Assembly (NCBI GenBank): GCA_036768485.1
Contig: JAVLUZ010000154.1
Location: 28,345,103 to 28,409,102, forward strand
DNA from: Mermis nigrescens
Taxonomy: Eukaryota > Nematoda > Enoplea > Mermithida > Mermithidae
DNA: 64,000 nucleotides
Direction of reading: 5' to 3'
The notes beneath the pieces were generated by a model. That model saw only the letters and a list, made by a program, of their open reading frames with translations, made no database searches and had not been told where the DNA came from. Below, piece by piece: positions 33,310 to 44,987 of this stretch (the first letter of the stretch is position 1; every line of letters begins with the position of its first letter). The translations under genes and the position numbers were made by a program.

Positions 33310-35636
33310 CTAAATTTTTAGTACAAAATCGATACACACGCGGATAATTTCAAAGATGCTTAAAAGGTTTTTATTTGAACTCTTCTGATTAAAAAGATAT
33401 CAAGGCTAGAGAGGATAAAATCGTTTGCATTCGCACGGCGCCAAAATTTTTGGGTACGGGGCAAAAAAAGAACTTTTTTACTCTTCTCATTTAGCTGTAT
33501 CGATTGGCATGCAATAGTCGAGAAAAGAGGCAAACCATTTGAAGAATTCGATTGCGGGGGTTTTGGAGTCTGAGGAAAGTGCTCCATACCATAGAGATAC
33601 GTCACAACTGGTCTGGGGAGTTCGGTCTGGGGAGTTCGGTCAGAGAAGGGGTCAGCTAAAGAGCTTTTTTCAAATTAAAATGGTCTTAAAGACATAAAAT
33701 AAAATACTAAAATATCGTAAAACTACTTTTACCTATAGTTTCTGATCGTTTCAACAACTTTTCAAGAAAAGTTTTTATTTTCATGAATTTCCCGCCTTCT
33801 TTTTGCTTCATTTTCGCTACCGAATTTCACATTTTCCACTCTAAGGGACCTAAACCCCACAAACCCTTTCCACACACAGGCATGACCTGACGTTCACTTA
33901 GGGAGGTTGGTGTCTAGAACGCCCAGAATAAAAATCTTGAATTTTCTGGTGGAATTAAGGCGAAATAGAGACTAAAATGGATGAAATTTTAAAATTATCT
34001 GTAAAGTTGTTTAAAAAAGTGATAAAAATCAGTTGCTTAATGTAATTTTTTATATTTCCGCATTAATAATACTTTGTGGAGTTATTTTGGCAGAAATAAG
34101 CTCACTGGCTCACCCTATCCAGAGAACAATTAGCGGCAGTTCGGCTTATTTTGAGCTATTACCTGACGATATTTCCGACATTCGCTTTATTGTTCGATAA
34201 TTTTGACTAGGTACTTATTTCGTTATAACTCAGCTTAGCTTACGCTGTATCGAAGTATAAAGATCGAGTGATAATGATATGAGATCAATCAAAAATACTG
34301 CATGTTTCAATTTTGGAATTTTCATCTAAATTTTTGCTCTCATTTAAAACACATATTATTGTTGCAATGTAATATTTATATGACAGGGTGATATCATCGT
34401 TTTGCTGTCAGAATGATCGTTAATCATGTTAAGTCAAAATTTCCTCCAAAATTGAGGGCATTCTTCAAACTTATAAATTTTGGACCCACATATCCTGGTC
34501 CAAGGGTCCAAGGAATTAACAGCTGAAGCTCATAGAGCTAAAATGGGATAAAAACTGATATATGTCTTAAATTCTGTGGATAGGTACATTAGTTTATATT
34601 TTCTAGTCAATTTTAAGTATTTTTGCAAAGAATCAACTTTTGTAAATTTGTAGCCTTAGTTTTGCTTTATTCATTCTAAATATTATATACAAAAAGAGCA
34701 CTTTTGAAAAAATGTTTGGGGTTGACCCCTTCAGAATCAAACATGTCATAGCTCAAAAGATTGGGTCGGGTAGTCCGTTATTTTAAGGGGATTAATATCT
34801 CCAGTTTTACTCCAAAAACAGCAAAACACACCTAAAATGGCCTGAAAACGCAAACCAAAAATTGGAGGGGGCAAAATAATACCAGTCTTTGGTGGGCAGG
34901 AGATGACGCCCGACTCTGGGTGTGGGGTCCTTCATGATGTTACATATATGTTCATTTGTCCACGCTGTACATATGTTATAATTACAAATACAATATAATT
35001 CAATTTATAATAAATAATAATTTAATATAATAAAAATGTACATACTTCATAATTCCATGCATAATTCCATGCATACATACACTTATGATGCTGCATACCA
35101 TACCTAGGCGTAAGGGGTCGAGAGGGTATGCACCCCTAGAAACAAAATACCCCCGGCAGAATATCGAATTTTTGAAATTTTTTCTGTTTTTTCGCAATTT
35201 TCTGATGCCAATGGATAGTGCTCGATGAGAAACGTTGAAAAATGGTGTTTCCTCGCCATACCACACCATTTTTAAAGCTATTTTTTTACCTTTGAAAAAA
35301 TCTTGCACACCCCAGGACCTTTGGTGCCACCCACCTATGCTACATACCATTTCCACCGAATGCCGGACCGTTGTAGCAGTGGTTGCAGAGAATTTTCAAA
35401 GTATTTAACAGACGAGTGCCGCAAAGCACAGTTTTTTTTGACAGTGCTTCGGCCTGAGTCTTTGGCTTGATCGACGACCGCTGCGAAATAGACGCCGCGG
35501 ACGGGGCGGCGTCGGTGACCAAAAAACACTGACTAATCAGTGAACTTAAAACAAAGGTCAGAAATGCCAATTTGACGCCGTGAAAATTCACGTAAACGTG
35601 ACGATGATTTACGACCCAGTCCGTGTCAAACGGCAT
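33062..35636 (-). CDS. Insulin-like peptide precursor, two exons
   Basis: Secreted hormone precursor of the insulin family, 178 residues. Exon 1 (35348-35636) encodes a 20-residue N-region, a hydrophobic core (LAFLTFVLSSLISQCFLV) and the B chain LCGTRLLNTLKILC. Exon 2 (33062-33309) encodes VKR (first cleavage site), a ~57-residue C-peptide rich in Ala/Asp/Ser, and the A chain GIATRCCLSHCTWKELKSYC followed by C-D-P-N and stop. The intron is phase 1 within the C-peptide, as in insulin genes generally. Cysteines follow C-x11-C and CC-x3-C-x8-C, plus one extra in each chain: C87 (three after the second B-chain Cys) and C175 (next to the last A-chain Cys). There is no dibasic site immediately before the A chain. 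The start is the first ATG after an in-frame TGA nine bases upstream. Confidence 0.93.
33310..35347. other. Intron of the insulin-like gene, with repeats
   Basis: Holds a 16-bp tandem duplication (tctggggagttcggtc) near 33610-33640, an inverted family F copy at about 33885-34135 and an inverted family C MITE at about 35100-35338 that ends right next to the exon 1 donor. Confidence 0.6.
35348..35636 (-). CDS. Insulin-like gene, exon 1 (signal peptide and B chain)
   Basis: 289 nt ending phase 1 at GTATGT. KK at residues 67-68 precedes TVLCG and may mark the B-chain start. The B chain continues NHCYNGPAFGGN. Confidence 0.92.
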
Positions 35637-37120
35637 CTCAATTCAAAAAAATCGTTAAAAGAAATTTTGAAAAAAACGTCGGTCGATGGGGTTCAAACCA
35701 TACGCGGCGGGCGATGCGCTGAAACGTAAATCGCCTCGATATGGTCCTCTCTGTGGATTCATGATTGAGTACCATATAAACTTTTCGAGCGTTTCATTTT
35801 GTAGGCGCGTCTTAATGAAATTTAGTTCAGATAGAAAACTTTTTAGCGAAAACCGTCGCCGCAAATATAGATATCGGGAACTTCAAAGTTCAGTGTCGCA
35901 AAGTTAAATGATTAAAATAATCTTAAGAAAAATTTAATCAAGTTTAGCACGAGCGAGTACTTTTCTAAATCAAGCGACATTTGCACGAGTGCAACATATC
36001 GAAGGAGTGAAGGAAATAATCTAAAACAGCCGCAATACTGCAATTGGTAATAGTTTGGTAATTTAAGCGAACATAGCTTAATCGTTTGGGGCAATAAGAT
36101 GCAAAAAATATCACTAATTTGATTGCTTGACTTCACTTAATGAACTAAAGAAGAGCCCAAATCACTTTCGATGGAAAAAGCCGTGTTTTTGACTAATAAT
36201 TCGGTCGAAGTCCTGCTGATTCTCAGGTACAACTAAATCGTAGTCCACTCCCGAGGATCTTATAGTTAAAAATTCAAAATAATTACATGCTAATTGACTG
36301 AATAAGTTTGTTTCTTTTAAAATTTATGATAATTTTTAATTTTCCCCTCTAAATGCAGTGAATGAAAAAATGGAGAGAAGAACAAAGGAACACGCGCACA
36401 ATTATTCGCTGTTCGCCCAATTACCAATTAGCCCCAAGTCGTTACTGACCTAATTTATTTATATTTAAGCTCTAACCACGTCGCATATGACGGAACATAA
36501 CTTCATAAGGCGACTTTTAATAAACTCGGGCCTTAATCGCTTAATTGAAAACCAGCCGATGCGCTTGATCAATCCCGAGACAATAATTTAGCATTTCAGA
36601 GAGAGAGGGCGAGTACAAAAGCAAAGAAAAATTGATAAATTTTAAGCATTCTAACGAGAAAAAACATTCGGCTCAATGATTCGATGCGAAATCTTGAACG
36701 GATCGAGGTTAATGATCTGATTATTCCGAGGCGTGTGTAATTCATTCAAAAATTTCTACCGTTATGAGTTGAAAAGCGAATGTACCTACAAAGATTTACG
36801 CGAATTATCACAATTACTGCATCTGGGCGTAAGCGTTACAATTAGTGCACAATGTAGAACAGATTATGGGCTACAAACGAGCTAAAATTTATCCGATAAT
36901 TAATCTGCTTACAAACGCAACAGGGGCGTAGGTGTAGGGGAAAGGGGGAATAGTCCCCCGCAAATTTGAAAGTCCATATGAGTACTGCGAATCTGATAGA
37001 CCGCTAGAATGGATTTTAGCGCGCAATTTTTCAAAAACTTTTTCTTGTTTGTAAATCTCGTTGAGAAAAGTTCAAAAACACTATTATTTTTGCCTATCTA
37101 TAAGTGGTTATTGAACTTCA
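35637..37120. other. 5' flank of the insulin-like gene
   Basis: Largely unique sequence, likely to include the promoter and 5' UTR; no element is assigned. A short MITE-like remnant is at about 36920-37100. Confidence 0.35.
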
Positions 37121-37124
37121 AAAT

Positions 37125-37183
37125 AAGTATTAATCGTGCGGATCAATAGCCAACCAGGCTATTGATCCGCACGATTAATACTT
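37125..37183. repeat. Perfect 27-bp inverted repeat with a 5-nt loop
   Basis: Arms 37125-37151 and 37157-37183 (aagtattaatcgtgcggatc...) are exact reverse complements separated by aacca. Confidence 0.95.
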
Positions 37184-37221
37184 CTCTTTCGTCGTAATCA
37201 TCATGAATGTAAGGTATTTTC

Positions 37222-37226
<5 letters not shown>

Positions 37227-37265
<39 letters not shown>
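37227..37265. repeat. (CA)n microsatellite
   Basis: About 19 uninterrupted CA units. Confidence 0.97.
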
Positions 37266-37267
<2 letters not shown>

Positions 37268-37479
37268 TTTAAAATATTGACTGAATCTTATTAATTTGAC
37301 GCATTCTTTCGGAATAATGCGTATCGTATGCCGTGTTTATTGTCCAGAGACGAAATTTTAAATTAGACTGAGTTGAAAATTCAAAAAATAAATCAAAGCT
37401 GCCAAATTTACGACCGCCAAACATAGCGAATTTCGACCCTATTTTACACACTCCGTCAATAGTAGAGAAAAATGTGTCC

Positions 37480-38950
37480 AAAAAATGTGTCCCATATTTT
37501 ACCCAGACTGCTAGGCGAATTATTAAAAATATCTGTAACGAATACTTCAGTCTGTTACCCCTTTGTACGATAATGCGCTACAGTACGCGGATATGTAAAT
37601 ATGTGCGAGCCAAAGTTGAACGGTTGAACGAATTTTTGGCCTGTTTAACCGCGTGTAAAAACTATCTGTGTAACTTCGTGACATTCCGAAGTGGGCATTC
37701 CTGTACACATTTTGTCAAAAATTACGGGTTTTTCATATCGTGATACTATGTGGCCGACCTGTCAAATTCGCGGGCCAAGGCTAATCGAATAATTAGATCA
37801 ATGGACTGTGAAAAAAAACAAGACAACGGGGGCGGATACGGGTGGCCAAAAAACAGTGCTGCGAGAGAAAAGGAATACGACATTAATAAGCGTCTACAGT
37901 ATGACAGAAAGCGTCGATTTTGAACGGGTATGCGTCACTTTTTTGGGCCATATCAGCGTTGCGGTTAGGAAAGTTTTGGAGCAGAAGTAATCGGCAGACA
38001 GCGACTCGAATGAGTGGCAGATAAACAAAAAATCATGCAAATGTAAGTACTAATATACATACGTATATGTATGTATTTCCTTCATCAATAGACTCGTTAT
38101 TTATTGAGGAATATACCTACGTACTTGTTTCTTAAATAGTATTGAGACAACACGGTTCGAATACAATGTCGAAATTTTATCTAAAGATCGGCTGTCCATC
38201 AAAATTCACGATTTTTTACCACTGACAGAATCGTCCTAATCGACGAGTTTTTCGCGGAGGTCGATAAGGAAGTCAAAAAGTGACGCAAAAAAGGAAAAAA
38301 ATTATGTGGCGATTTTGATTGATCTTGGGTACCCTTATTTTCCCGGAAAAGCCGACATTAGGTAGAAACACCGGGCCAAAAACCGCTGCACAAAAATGGT
38401 GGTAAATTTGGACAAGGTGAAGAGTATAATCGGTCGATTTCAATCAGTCCGTTTGACGTAGGTACGCGTACTTTTATTGCCAAAGGGCGAGAGCAAAAGT
38501 CAAGTTTTATCTCTCAGTAGCAGAAATCGGAGATAAGCTTGAATGAATGACAGTAAACGACCCGTTTTGAATGAAAAGTTGAGTAAAAGTCGCCAGCCGG
38601 TCTACGACGAAAAGTTTCGGTGAAAACATTTCAATACACGAACGTGGCTAAACTGAATTAGCCCGACATTTTGGCAATAAGCGCAATTTCGTCGACATAA
38701 ACGACGAGTGGTGCCCACCAAATGCTCAAGGCTTATCAATCATTATGCAAGAATGGCGACACGAGGACTAGGTACAAATATTAGTCGCCGGAAATATTTC
38801 CAGACTGATTGCTTGCAAAATACGGTCCATATGTGGATAATAGATTGCATCAATAATGTGTCGCAACAGCACGTGTTCCATTTCGAAATATTCGGGAAGT
38901 TTCCGATTACGCAAACTGTGAATATTTACTATGATAAGTAGGTACACGTA
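37480..38950 (+). pseudogene. Possible decayed coding sequence, unidentified
   Basis: Non-repetitive and somewhat richer in C and G, with short open stretches in shifting frames (for example 37474-37743, 37808-37990 and 38708-38941) broken by stops. I could not recognise a family and give no product. It may equally be ordinary unique sequence. Confidence 0.2.
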
Positions 38951-41900
38951 CAACTACCCTTTAATACAGAATGTGAAAAGCGGATAGAACTACAAAATTT
39001 CCTCATTTGGCCTCAGAAAGTCCGGATTCGAAGCAAATTTTTTACTAATCTTCACTAATGTCTTTTCAAGTGGAGTAGGCCGAGAAACACAAAGCGTTCT
39101 CGAGAATTCTACTCAAAAAATGACTTATGACAGAAATAAATTATTGTTGCCATCTTCAGACTGAATCTACACATTCATACAACCTTTGTGTAACACGAAT
39201 AGAAAAATTTTAAGATTTTCCATTTTTAGGCTGATATTCTCTGACTAGACTGCTGACCCCAAAACCAGCCATTGAAGATTACGCAATGTCCCCTGTGATG
39301 ACAATTTTGACGAAAAAGTTAGCAAGAATTAAGCGCTACCATTTTTCTAATAATTTTGCACGTTTCACGAAAAGAATTTTATCGCCCATTTCTTTTCACT
39401 TCTTGTATCTAATTTTTATTTCTATATTATGTCCTGACATGAATATATGGTTTTAAGGGTATATAGAACCTCAGAATTAAAAAATGGGGCAGTTTCTGGT
39501 GCCAACAGAGCAAAATAAGGCTCAAAATTGATGGAAATATCAAATGTTCTGAAAAAGTATTTGAAAATTATAAATTGTGCTGTGGACTTGAAAGCTTTTA
39601 CGCTATTGTAGTAGTTATATATCACTTTTTCAGGCCATTTCGGCTCTAGAAACCTCTCTAAATTATCCCGAACTATTTTTTAGAATGCCGATTGTAGTTC
39701 TTACTCATGTTATAGTCAAATTATCAAAATTTACTGCAGTGCTTACAGTCTGATTTAATATTGCAAAAAGATTTACAGCAATAGAGCTCATGTTCATCTC
39801 CTGTATTAATATTATTACTTTAAAAAACCTGAATTATCCTATTCGCCTAAACACACGATCAAAAACCGCATAAACCTGTATTACGTTAATTAATACAGCT
39901 TTAGGCAGTTCACCTTTGTACCGCAAGTAAGTTTCTAGCGCAGAAAATTTGGGAGCGTGCATCCGTTTAAATTCAAGTTGTCTAAGTGTGACGACCTATA
40001 TTATAAGTATGGGCTAGAATGATTGTATGGGGGTTTGGATACTCAAAAAGTCATAAACGATTTTCTGGTCGTAGAGTATATAGCTCCTTGTCGAAAAAAT
40101 TGTGATTTTGCTCTCAGTCATCGGAAATCTAACGAAAAAATAATTATGCATAGGCGTAATAATGCGTGCAAGTTATGTATTATGCTGTAGGAAGGGCGAA
40201 CTGAACCTGAACTTATCCTAATCTATGACCGATAGGCTGGAGAAAACAATCCTCATTCTGTCGGCAAGGCTTGATAATTACTGGACCCAAGCCTTGGGGC
40301 GCCGAGCTTTATACTCAAATCTTAGTTAATTTGATACTTTGCTCTTTACTATGTAGGCATCTGAAGCTCCCAGGATGAAATTAAATTACTCAAATTCTGC
40401 CCGAGGTGATAAGCGTCTCATTGCTACTGTATCGTCATATGAAAACCTGTGTTTCAAACAACTTTGCATGATAACGTGTTGGACGAGAATTGCGTGAGTC
40501 ATTATGTTATTTTTTTGTGTTTTGTATAAGCGTCATCTAAAACGCTTAAGGGAATAAACTCTTCCCCTCTTCCAGATATACTGAAACTTGCACCTAACTC
40601 GATTTCGCTTGGCATTGTAGCACACCACGAAGGGGATAAATTTCGGGATTATTAATTTGTTATACCGAAAAAGTATCGTCTCTTACTGATAAACTTTGAT
40701 CATTTTGCGAAACGCATTTCAAAAATTGACGTCACATAATTTAACTAAATGCTATCGACTTGGAAGATAGTCAATAGCACTTACTTAACGCCACTGATTT
40801 CTAAAAAACGCGGTTCCGATGCCCCAAAGTAAATAATTTTCGCTGTACCGATATTCAGAAGAACCTACCTACAAATCGGCACACTTTTGGTCAAAATGAT
40901 GCGTTTCAAAAGCACTTACATATTAGATATAACCATAGGAAAACAAATGTATAGGTATAATTATACTGCTGAGTCTGACAGCCTATCTGATTGCCATATT
41001 ATTTACTTTGCTTTTCAGCAGATAAGATCATCTTAGAGGAATTCGGGGGGTTGACGCTTCCATGAGCAATTGACCTACCTCCCCGCAAGTGGCTGCGAAT
41101 AGACATAAACGCGGGAGGGGGTATTTAGGGGTGTAAACCCCCAGAATAGAGAAATGGGAAGATTTCCTCGAAAAAAATTGGAATAATGAAGGTAAAAAAC
41201 AGGTGCAAATCCAAAACTATAATAAAAAGTGCCTAAAATTGACTAGAAACTGTACAAAAACCGAAAATGTAATGCTTCGTATACCAGGTTTTGAGGTTAC
41301 ATGACCCAAAAAAGCTCAATTCTTGACCCGCCCAAATCGGCCAGGCTGTGCATCTATGTACATTACGGCTTTGCGATGCGACCCCCGTCGAGTTTTTTGT
41401 GCAAATTGTTAAAAAGTATGCCTTTTTAGCGTTTTCAGCTCATCTTTGGCTCAAAAGTCTTAAATTTTCGGCGCTTCGCCCCATATACGAGTGCATACAA
41501 TTTTGAATATATATTGTTCCATTCAACTCGATTTTTCGAATTTTTTCCAGATTTTTTTCTATGTTTTTATGTTCTATGATGAACGAACATTCTCCGAAAC
41601 GTCAAAAACAGTGTTTTTGACGTGTACCCATAATTTTTCAGTCCAAAAAGACACGTTTACACATTTTTTGGCCTGACACCGCAGAATTCGCACGAATACG
41701 TGATCGAAAAGCTATATTTTATGAACATAGCGAAGTATTCATGGCTGGCAAAGATTTCAGAGGCGAAACCAGACGCGGATCCAGGGATAGGCGGGGGCGG
41801 TCGCCCCCTAAAACTCTTTTGAAAATTTTTTGAGTAGCAGATGTGCGTTGAAACGCCCCAAAATTGAGCTAAAAACGCAAAAACGTCAAAAATTTTCGGT

Positions 41901-43378
41901 GCTTCGTGCCGAATCATCATAATTTTCGTTATAGTGTTCCAGCATTGTATTTAGAATCCTCAAGCAGCTAAAATATTCCAGTAATTCACTCCAATTTAGC
42001 AATTTGATGTACTATTAATCGATTGAAACTCTAAACGCTGGTTTGACATCGTATTAAAGGTGTGTGGAACTCATTTCTCCGGCGATTTTTCGTTTTGTTT
42101 CGTTTTCTAGTTCAGAACGAATTTCACAGCAAGAGTTTGTAATGGTCTGTACATGAAGGAGCTGGTTAATTCTATCTGTTTTCAGGCTGAGTTTAGACCC
42201 ATAATTCGGCCGAACATGGTGAAAGTTTTAACGTTACAGTTCAACATTTCATTTTACAAAATTTTCCAGTGTTCCCCTCGGTCTGCTAAGGGCGTTTGAG
42301 CGCGTCACTCCAGATCCTAGCTGTAAAAGCGAGGGTATTTTTTGTATTCTTTTCGTATCCAAGGCAATCACATACATAGAAGAGTTATGTATAAATGTGT
42401 GGCCTGACCCGTTAAGCTGGACCGCCCCATCCCCAAAATTTGCTTCTCTTAAGGGTTTTAAATGGAAAATTGGCGAAGTTCGTCCAAAACACTGCTAAGA
42501 CAGGTTTTTCAGCGTCTTGTCGAGCTAGTGAACTCAAAATCTTTTCGGCGCTTTGCGCCGGATTTATTGTTTATCTGTTCTTTGTCGTCCAGCCCGCTCA
42601 AAAGCGCTCAAATTTGAGCTTGACTACCAGATCTTAAATTTTTTCCGGCGCTTCGCGCAAAATCATCTGTGTAATCTTTTTCTGTAAAGCACAACGATTA
42701 AATACAAAGACAGGAGATAAGATTACTCATGAATTGAATGATGAGACATCGGTTGTGCAGATAGCTTAAATGAAAATTTTTCTGTTCATCGATATTAGAT
42801 ATAGTTATTAATTTATTTTTTGAAATTGATACGCTCAAAACTGCCTTTATTTTCGATTATCTCCTAATGGTTCTCGAGACATCTGACTTCAAATTTTCGG
42901 ACCGCCCACTCTCGTCCAGAAAATGCTTTTTACTGGATTCGCTAAGCGAGAAACAATGATATACACACAGTCATATGTCATTTTTCGGCATAAATTCTAA
43001 AAAGCTTCTGCGCTTTTGAGCTAATTGGCCTCAGAAACTGGGAATAAGTGCTGAAATCGCGTAGAAACTACATTGATTCGCAGATAACTACGGTATTTTC
43101 AAGCATTCGCAAGTTTATTGATTTTCATCAATTTTCGACCTTCAATTTCCTAATTTTTTAAGAAAATTTTCCATTGATTCACTATGCTGGATATAATCTC
43201 CAAACACTCCTCTCCTACATGTCGGATTGTGGCGGCTGCATATCCCAACTTATGACTCGGCATTCTAAATATTCGTTCATGTTCGGTACAAAGTGTCGCA
43301 AACGATTCAATGCATTCAATAGTTCAACCCGTAAATTCGACGTTTCAAGATTGACATGAGTGCTTATCCGGCGTAATG
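38951..43378. other. Intergenic region with MITE-like repeats
   Basis: Family F copies at about 39430-39650, 41105-41345 (inverted) and 42990-43165; a family D copy at about 41390-41700; a family A fragment starting 41770 (cagacgcggatccaggg). The stretch at 39700-41050 looks unique but shows no gene. Confidence 0.45.
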
Positions 43379-43536
43379 TGCCTTACCTGGCAGGACAATA
43401 ACAGACGATCAGCGAGGTGGTTCTACCAGTGCGAGGCTTGTCCATTTTACTCTGGGCAGGTTAACTCCTGTGAGGGTTCCAAAGGAAACGCTCGACTGTC
43501 ATTCTTTCGTGCGGGTCTGCGTTGGCGCTACCCCTA
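43379..43536 (+). ncRNA. U1 snRNA-like sequence (variant or pseudogene)
   Basis: About 158 nt collinear with U1 snRNA. It has CTTACCTGGCAGG at the 5' end (splice-site-pairing core), GGTGGTT, GCGAGGCTTGTCCATT, AGGAAAC-CTCGACTG and a terminal GGGTCTGCGTTGGCGCTACC hairpin. The changes fall at key places: the first three bases, the stem-loop I 70K site (GATCAGCGAGG instead of GATCACGAAGG), the U1A loop (ATTTTAC instead of ATTGCAC) and the Sm region (ATTCTTTCG instead of AATTTGTGG). No proximal promoter element is recognised upstream. I judge a pseudogene more likely than an expressed variant; the U1 origin itself is clear. Confidence 0.8.
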
Positions 43537-43569
43537 ACTTAGCCCAATAGCAAAGCTCGCATCAATGCA

Positions 43570-43832
43570 TTGTAGACAACGTGGGCAGCACCAAAATTCT
43601 GGGGAATGGGGGTGCAAGATTTTTCTAAGGTCAAAAAATGGTCTTAAAATAGTGGTATGGCGAAAAACACAATCTTTTAACGTTTCCCATGGAGAACTAT
43701 ACATTGGCATCAAAAAATTGCGAAAATAAACCAAAAAAATTTCAAAAATTAAATTCTGAAGGGTCATTTTGGTTTCTGTGGGAAAAGGGCTATTCAGCCT
43801 TCTGGAGGTGCGTACAAACCACGCCCATGTGA
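43570..43832 (+). mobile_element. hAT-type MITE family C
   Basis: Runs acgtgggcagcaccaaaatt ... tctggaggtgcgtacaaaccacgcccatg. It lies just past the U1-like sequence. Confidence 0.65.
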
Positions 43833-44124
43833 TTGTAGGTAGGTATCTAAATAGGCAGGCAATCCATTGTAGGTAAATGTGTGTAAAGTAGAATGATAAA
43901 TAAAATATAAAATAAAATGTTCGCTTCCTGCAGGTTATATATGTACAGGTAATTCTGATTCTCGCTTTCTACTGATAATCATGCGAAATCTATTGCATTC
44001 AGGTATCCTAAAAGATTCCAGATATATAGATCACGCACGATCAGCGTTTATTTGTCAGAAAATCTCCCATTTTTCATTCTGAGGCGTCTGAATTCCGCAG
44101 ATAAACATTCGGTATAGACCATAG

Positions 44125-44375
44125 ATGCAAAGCATGGCTGACCTGCGAGAGGGTCAAGAATTGAGATTTTCGGGCTAAAATGACCCCAAAACTGGTATAA
44201 GCGCTATAACAGCATCGAAACTACGTTTTTACAGTTTCTGGTCAATTTAAGACACTTTTAGAGAAAATTTCCAATTTTTATCGGTTATTCGCCTTCATTT
44301 GCCCCATTTTCCCGAGAAAATTTTCAATTTCTTATACTCGGAGTTCTAGACCTAACTCCCCATGTGCACGATTGT
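44125..44375 (+). repeat. Family F repeat, uninterrupted copy
   Basis: Gives the intact form of the sequence split at 4640-5165: gcatggctgacctg ... ctggtataagcgctata ... ttctagacctaactccccatgtgc. Confidence 0.65.
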
Positions 44376-44547
44376 TATACAGTCAAGACCCCAACCGTAT
44401 GACTGGTCACGCGCAAGGATTCAAGAAATAGCCTGAACTAACAAGACTGCATGCGGGATTTTATGCTCAAGGCTCAAATCAGGAAAAAAGATGAAAATCA
44501 TCCGTTTTGAGCAGATCGTTCGAATCGTTCTTCCCAAAACGTATGCG

Positions 44548-44553
44548 TTTATT
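44548..44553 (-). promoter_or_regulatory. Likely polyadenylation signal of the C5-epimerase gene
   Basis: AATAAA on the minus strand 94 nt after the stop codon. Confidence 0.4.
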
Positions 44554-44646
44554 TTACTTTACACACATAAAAAATACGAATATTTTCAATTTAAAACAAC
44601 AAAAGGTTACAATTTGACAAAACTATCGAATCAATCGAATCTTGCG

Positions 44647-44987
44647 TCAATTGTGTTTGGCCCGTTTGCCTTTGGCGTAATTTTCCCACCGACGAGCCGT
44701 AGCCAAAAATAGCTCATCCCCATCGATGGCGTGCATCCAATAGAGTTGATAGACGTGCACGGCGTGATATTCCCAGCGAGCTAAGTTCGGAGCCACTCTA
44801 CCATTTAAGGAAACGTGCCTCAGGTCGTACAAGGAGCCCATTCCAGTGTCGTAAATTGGGAGTAGCGCCTTGAGGGACGCTAAACCCCTTTCGTACAGGC
44901 GCCGGGCCTCTTTTTCGTCGCCGCACAGTTTCCAACAATCGTACAATCCGATAAGCGAATAAATGAACCCGTTTAATACGAATGTGC
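44647..44987 (-). CDS. GLCE: C5-epimerase last exon
   Basis: 112 codons plus stop, starting after TGTCCAG. It holds the most conserved stretch of the family ([38 protein letters not shown]). Its first bases (GCACATTCGTATTA) recur in each unit of the adjacent tandem repeat. Confidence 0.97.

Noticed and set aside
33038..33313. Plus-strand Arg/Val-rich frame of 91 codons
   Set aside because: Antisense of the insulin C-peptide/A-chain exon; open because that exon is GC-rich.
35771..35782. TATA-like box (GTTTATATGG) upstream of the insulin-like gene
   Set aside because: Position is plausible, but such strings are frequent here and no initiator or transcript start is visible.
37536..37700. Harbinger-type transposase remnant suggested by a TVERIFGLF-like string in one frame
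   Set aside because: The frame has several stops in about 40 codons, the rest of the nuclease motifs are absent, and another frame is fully open.
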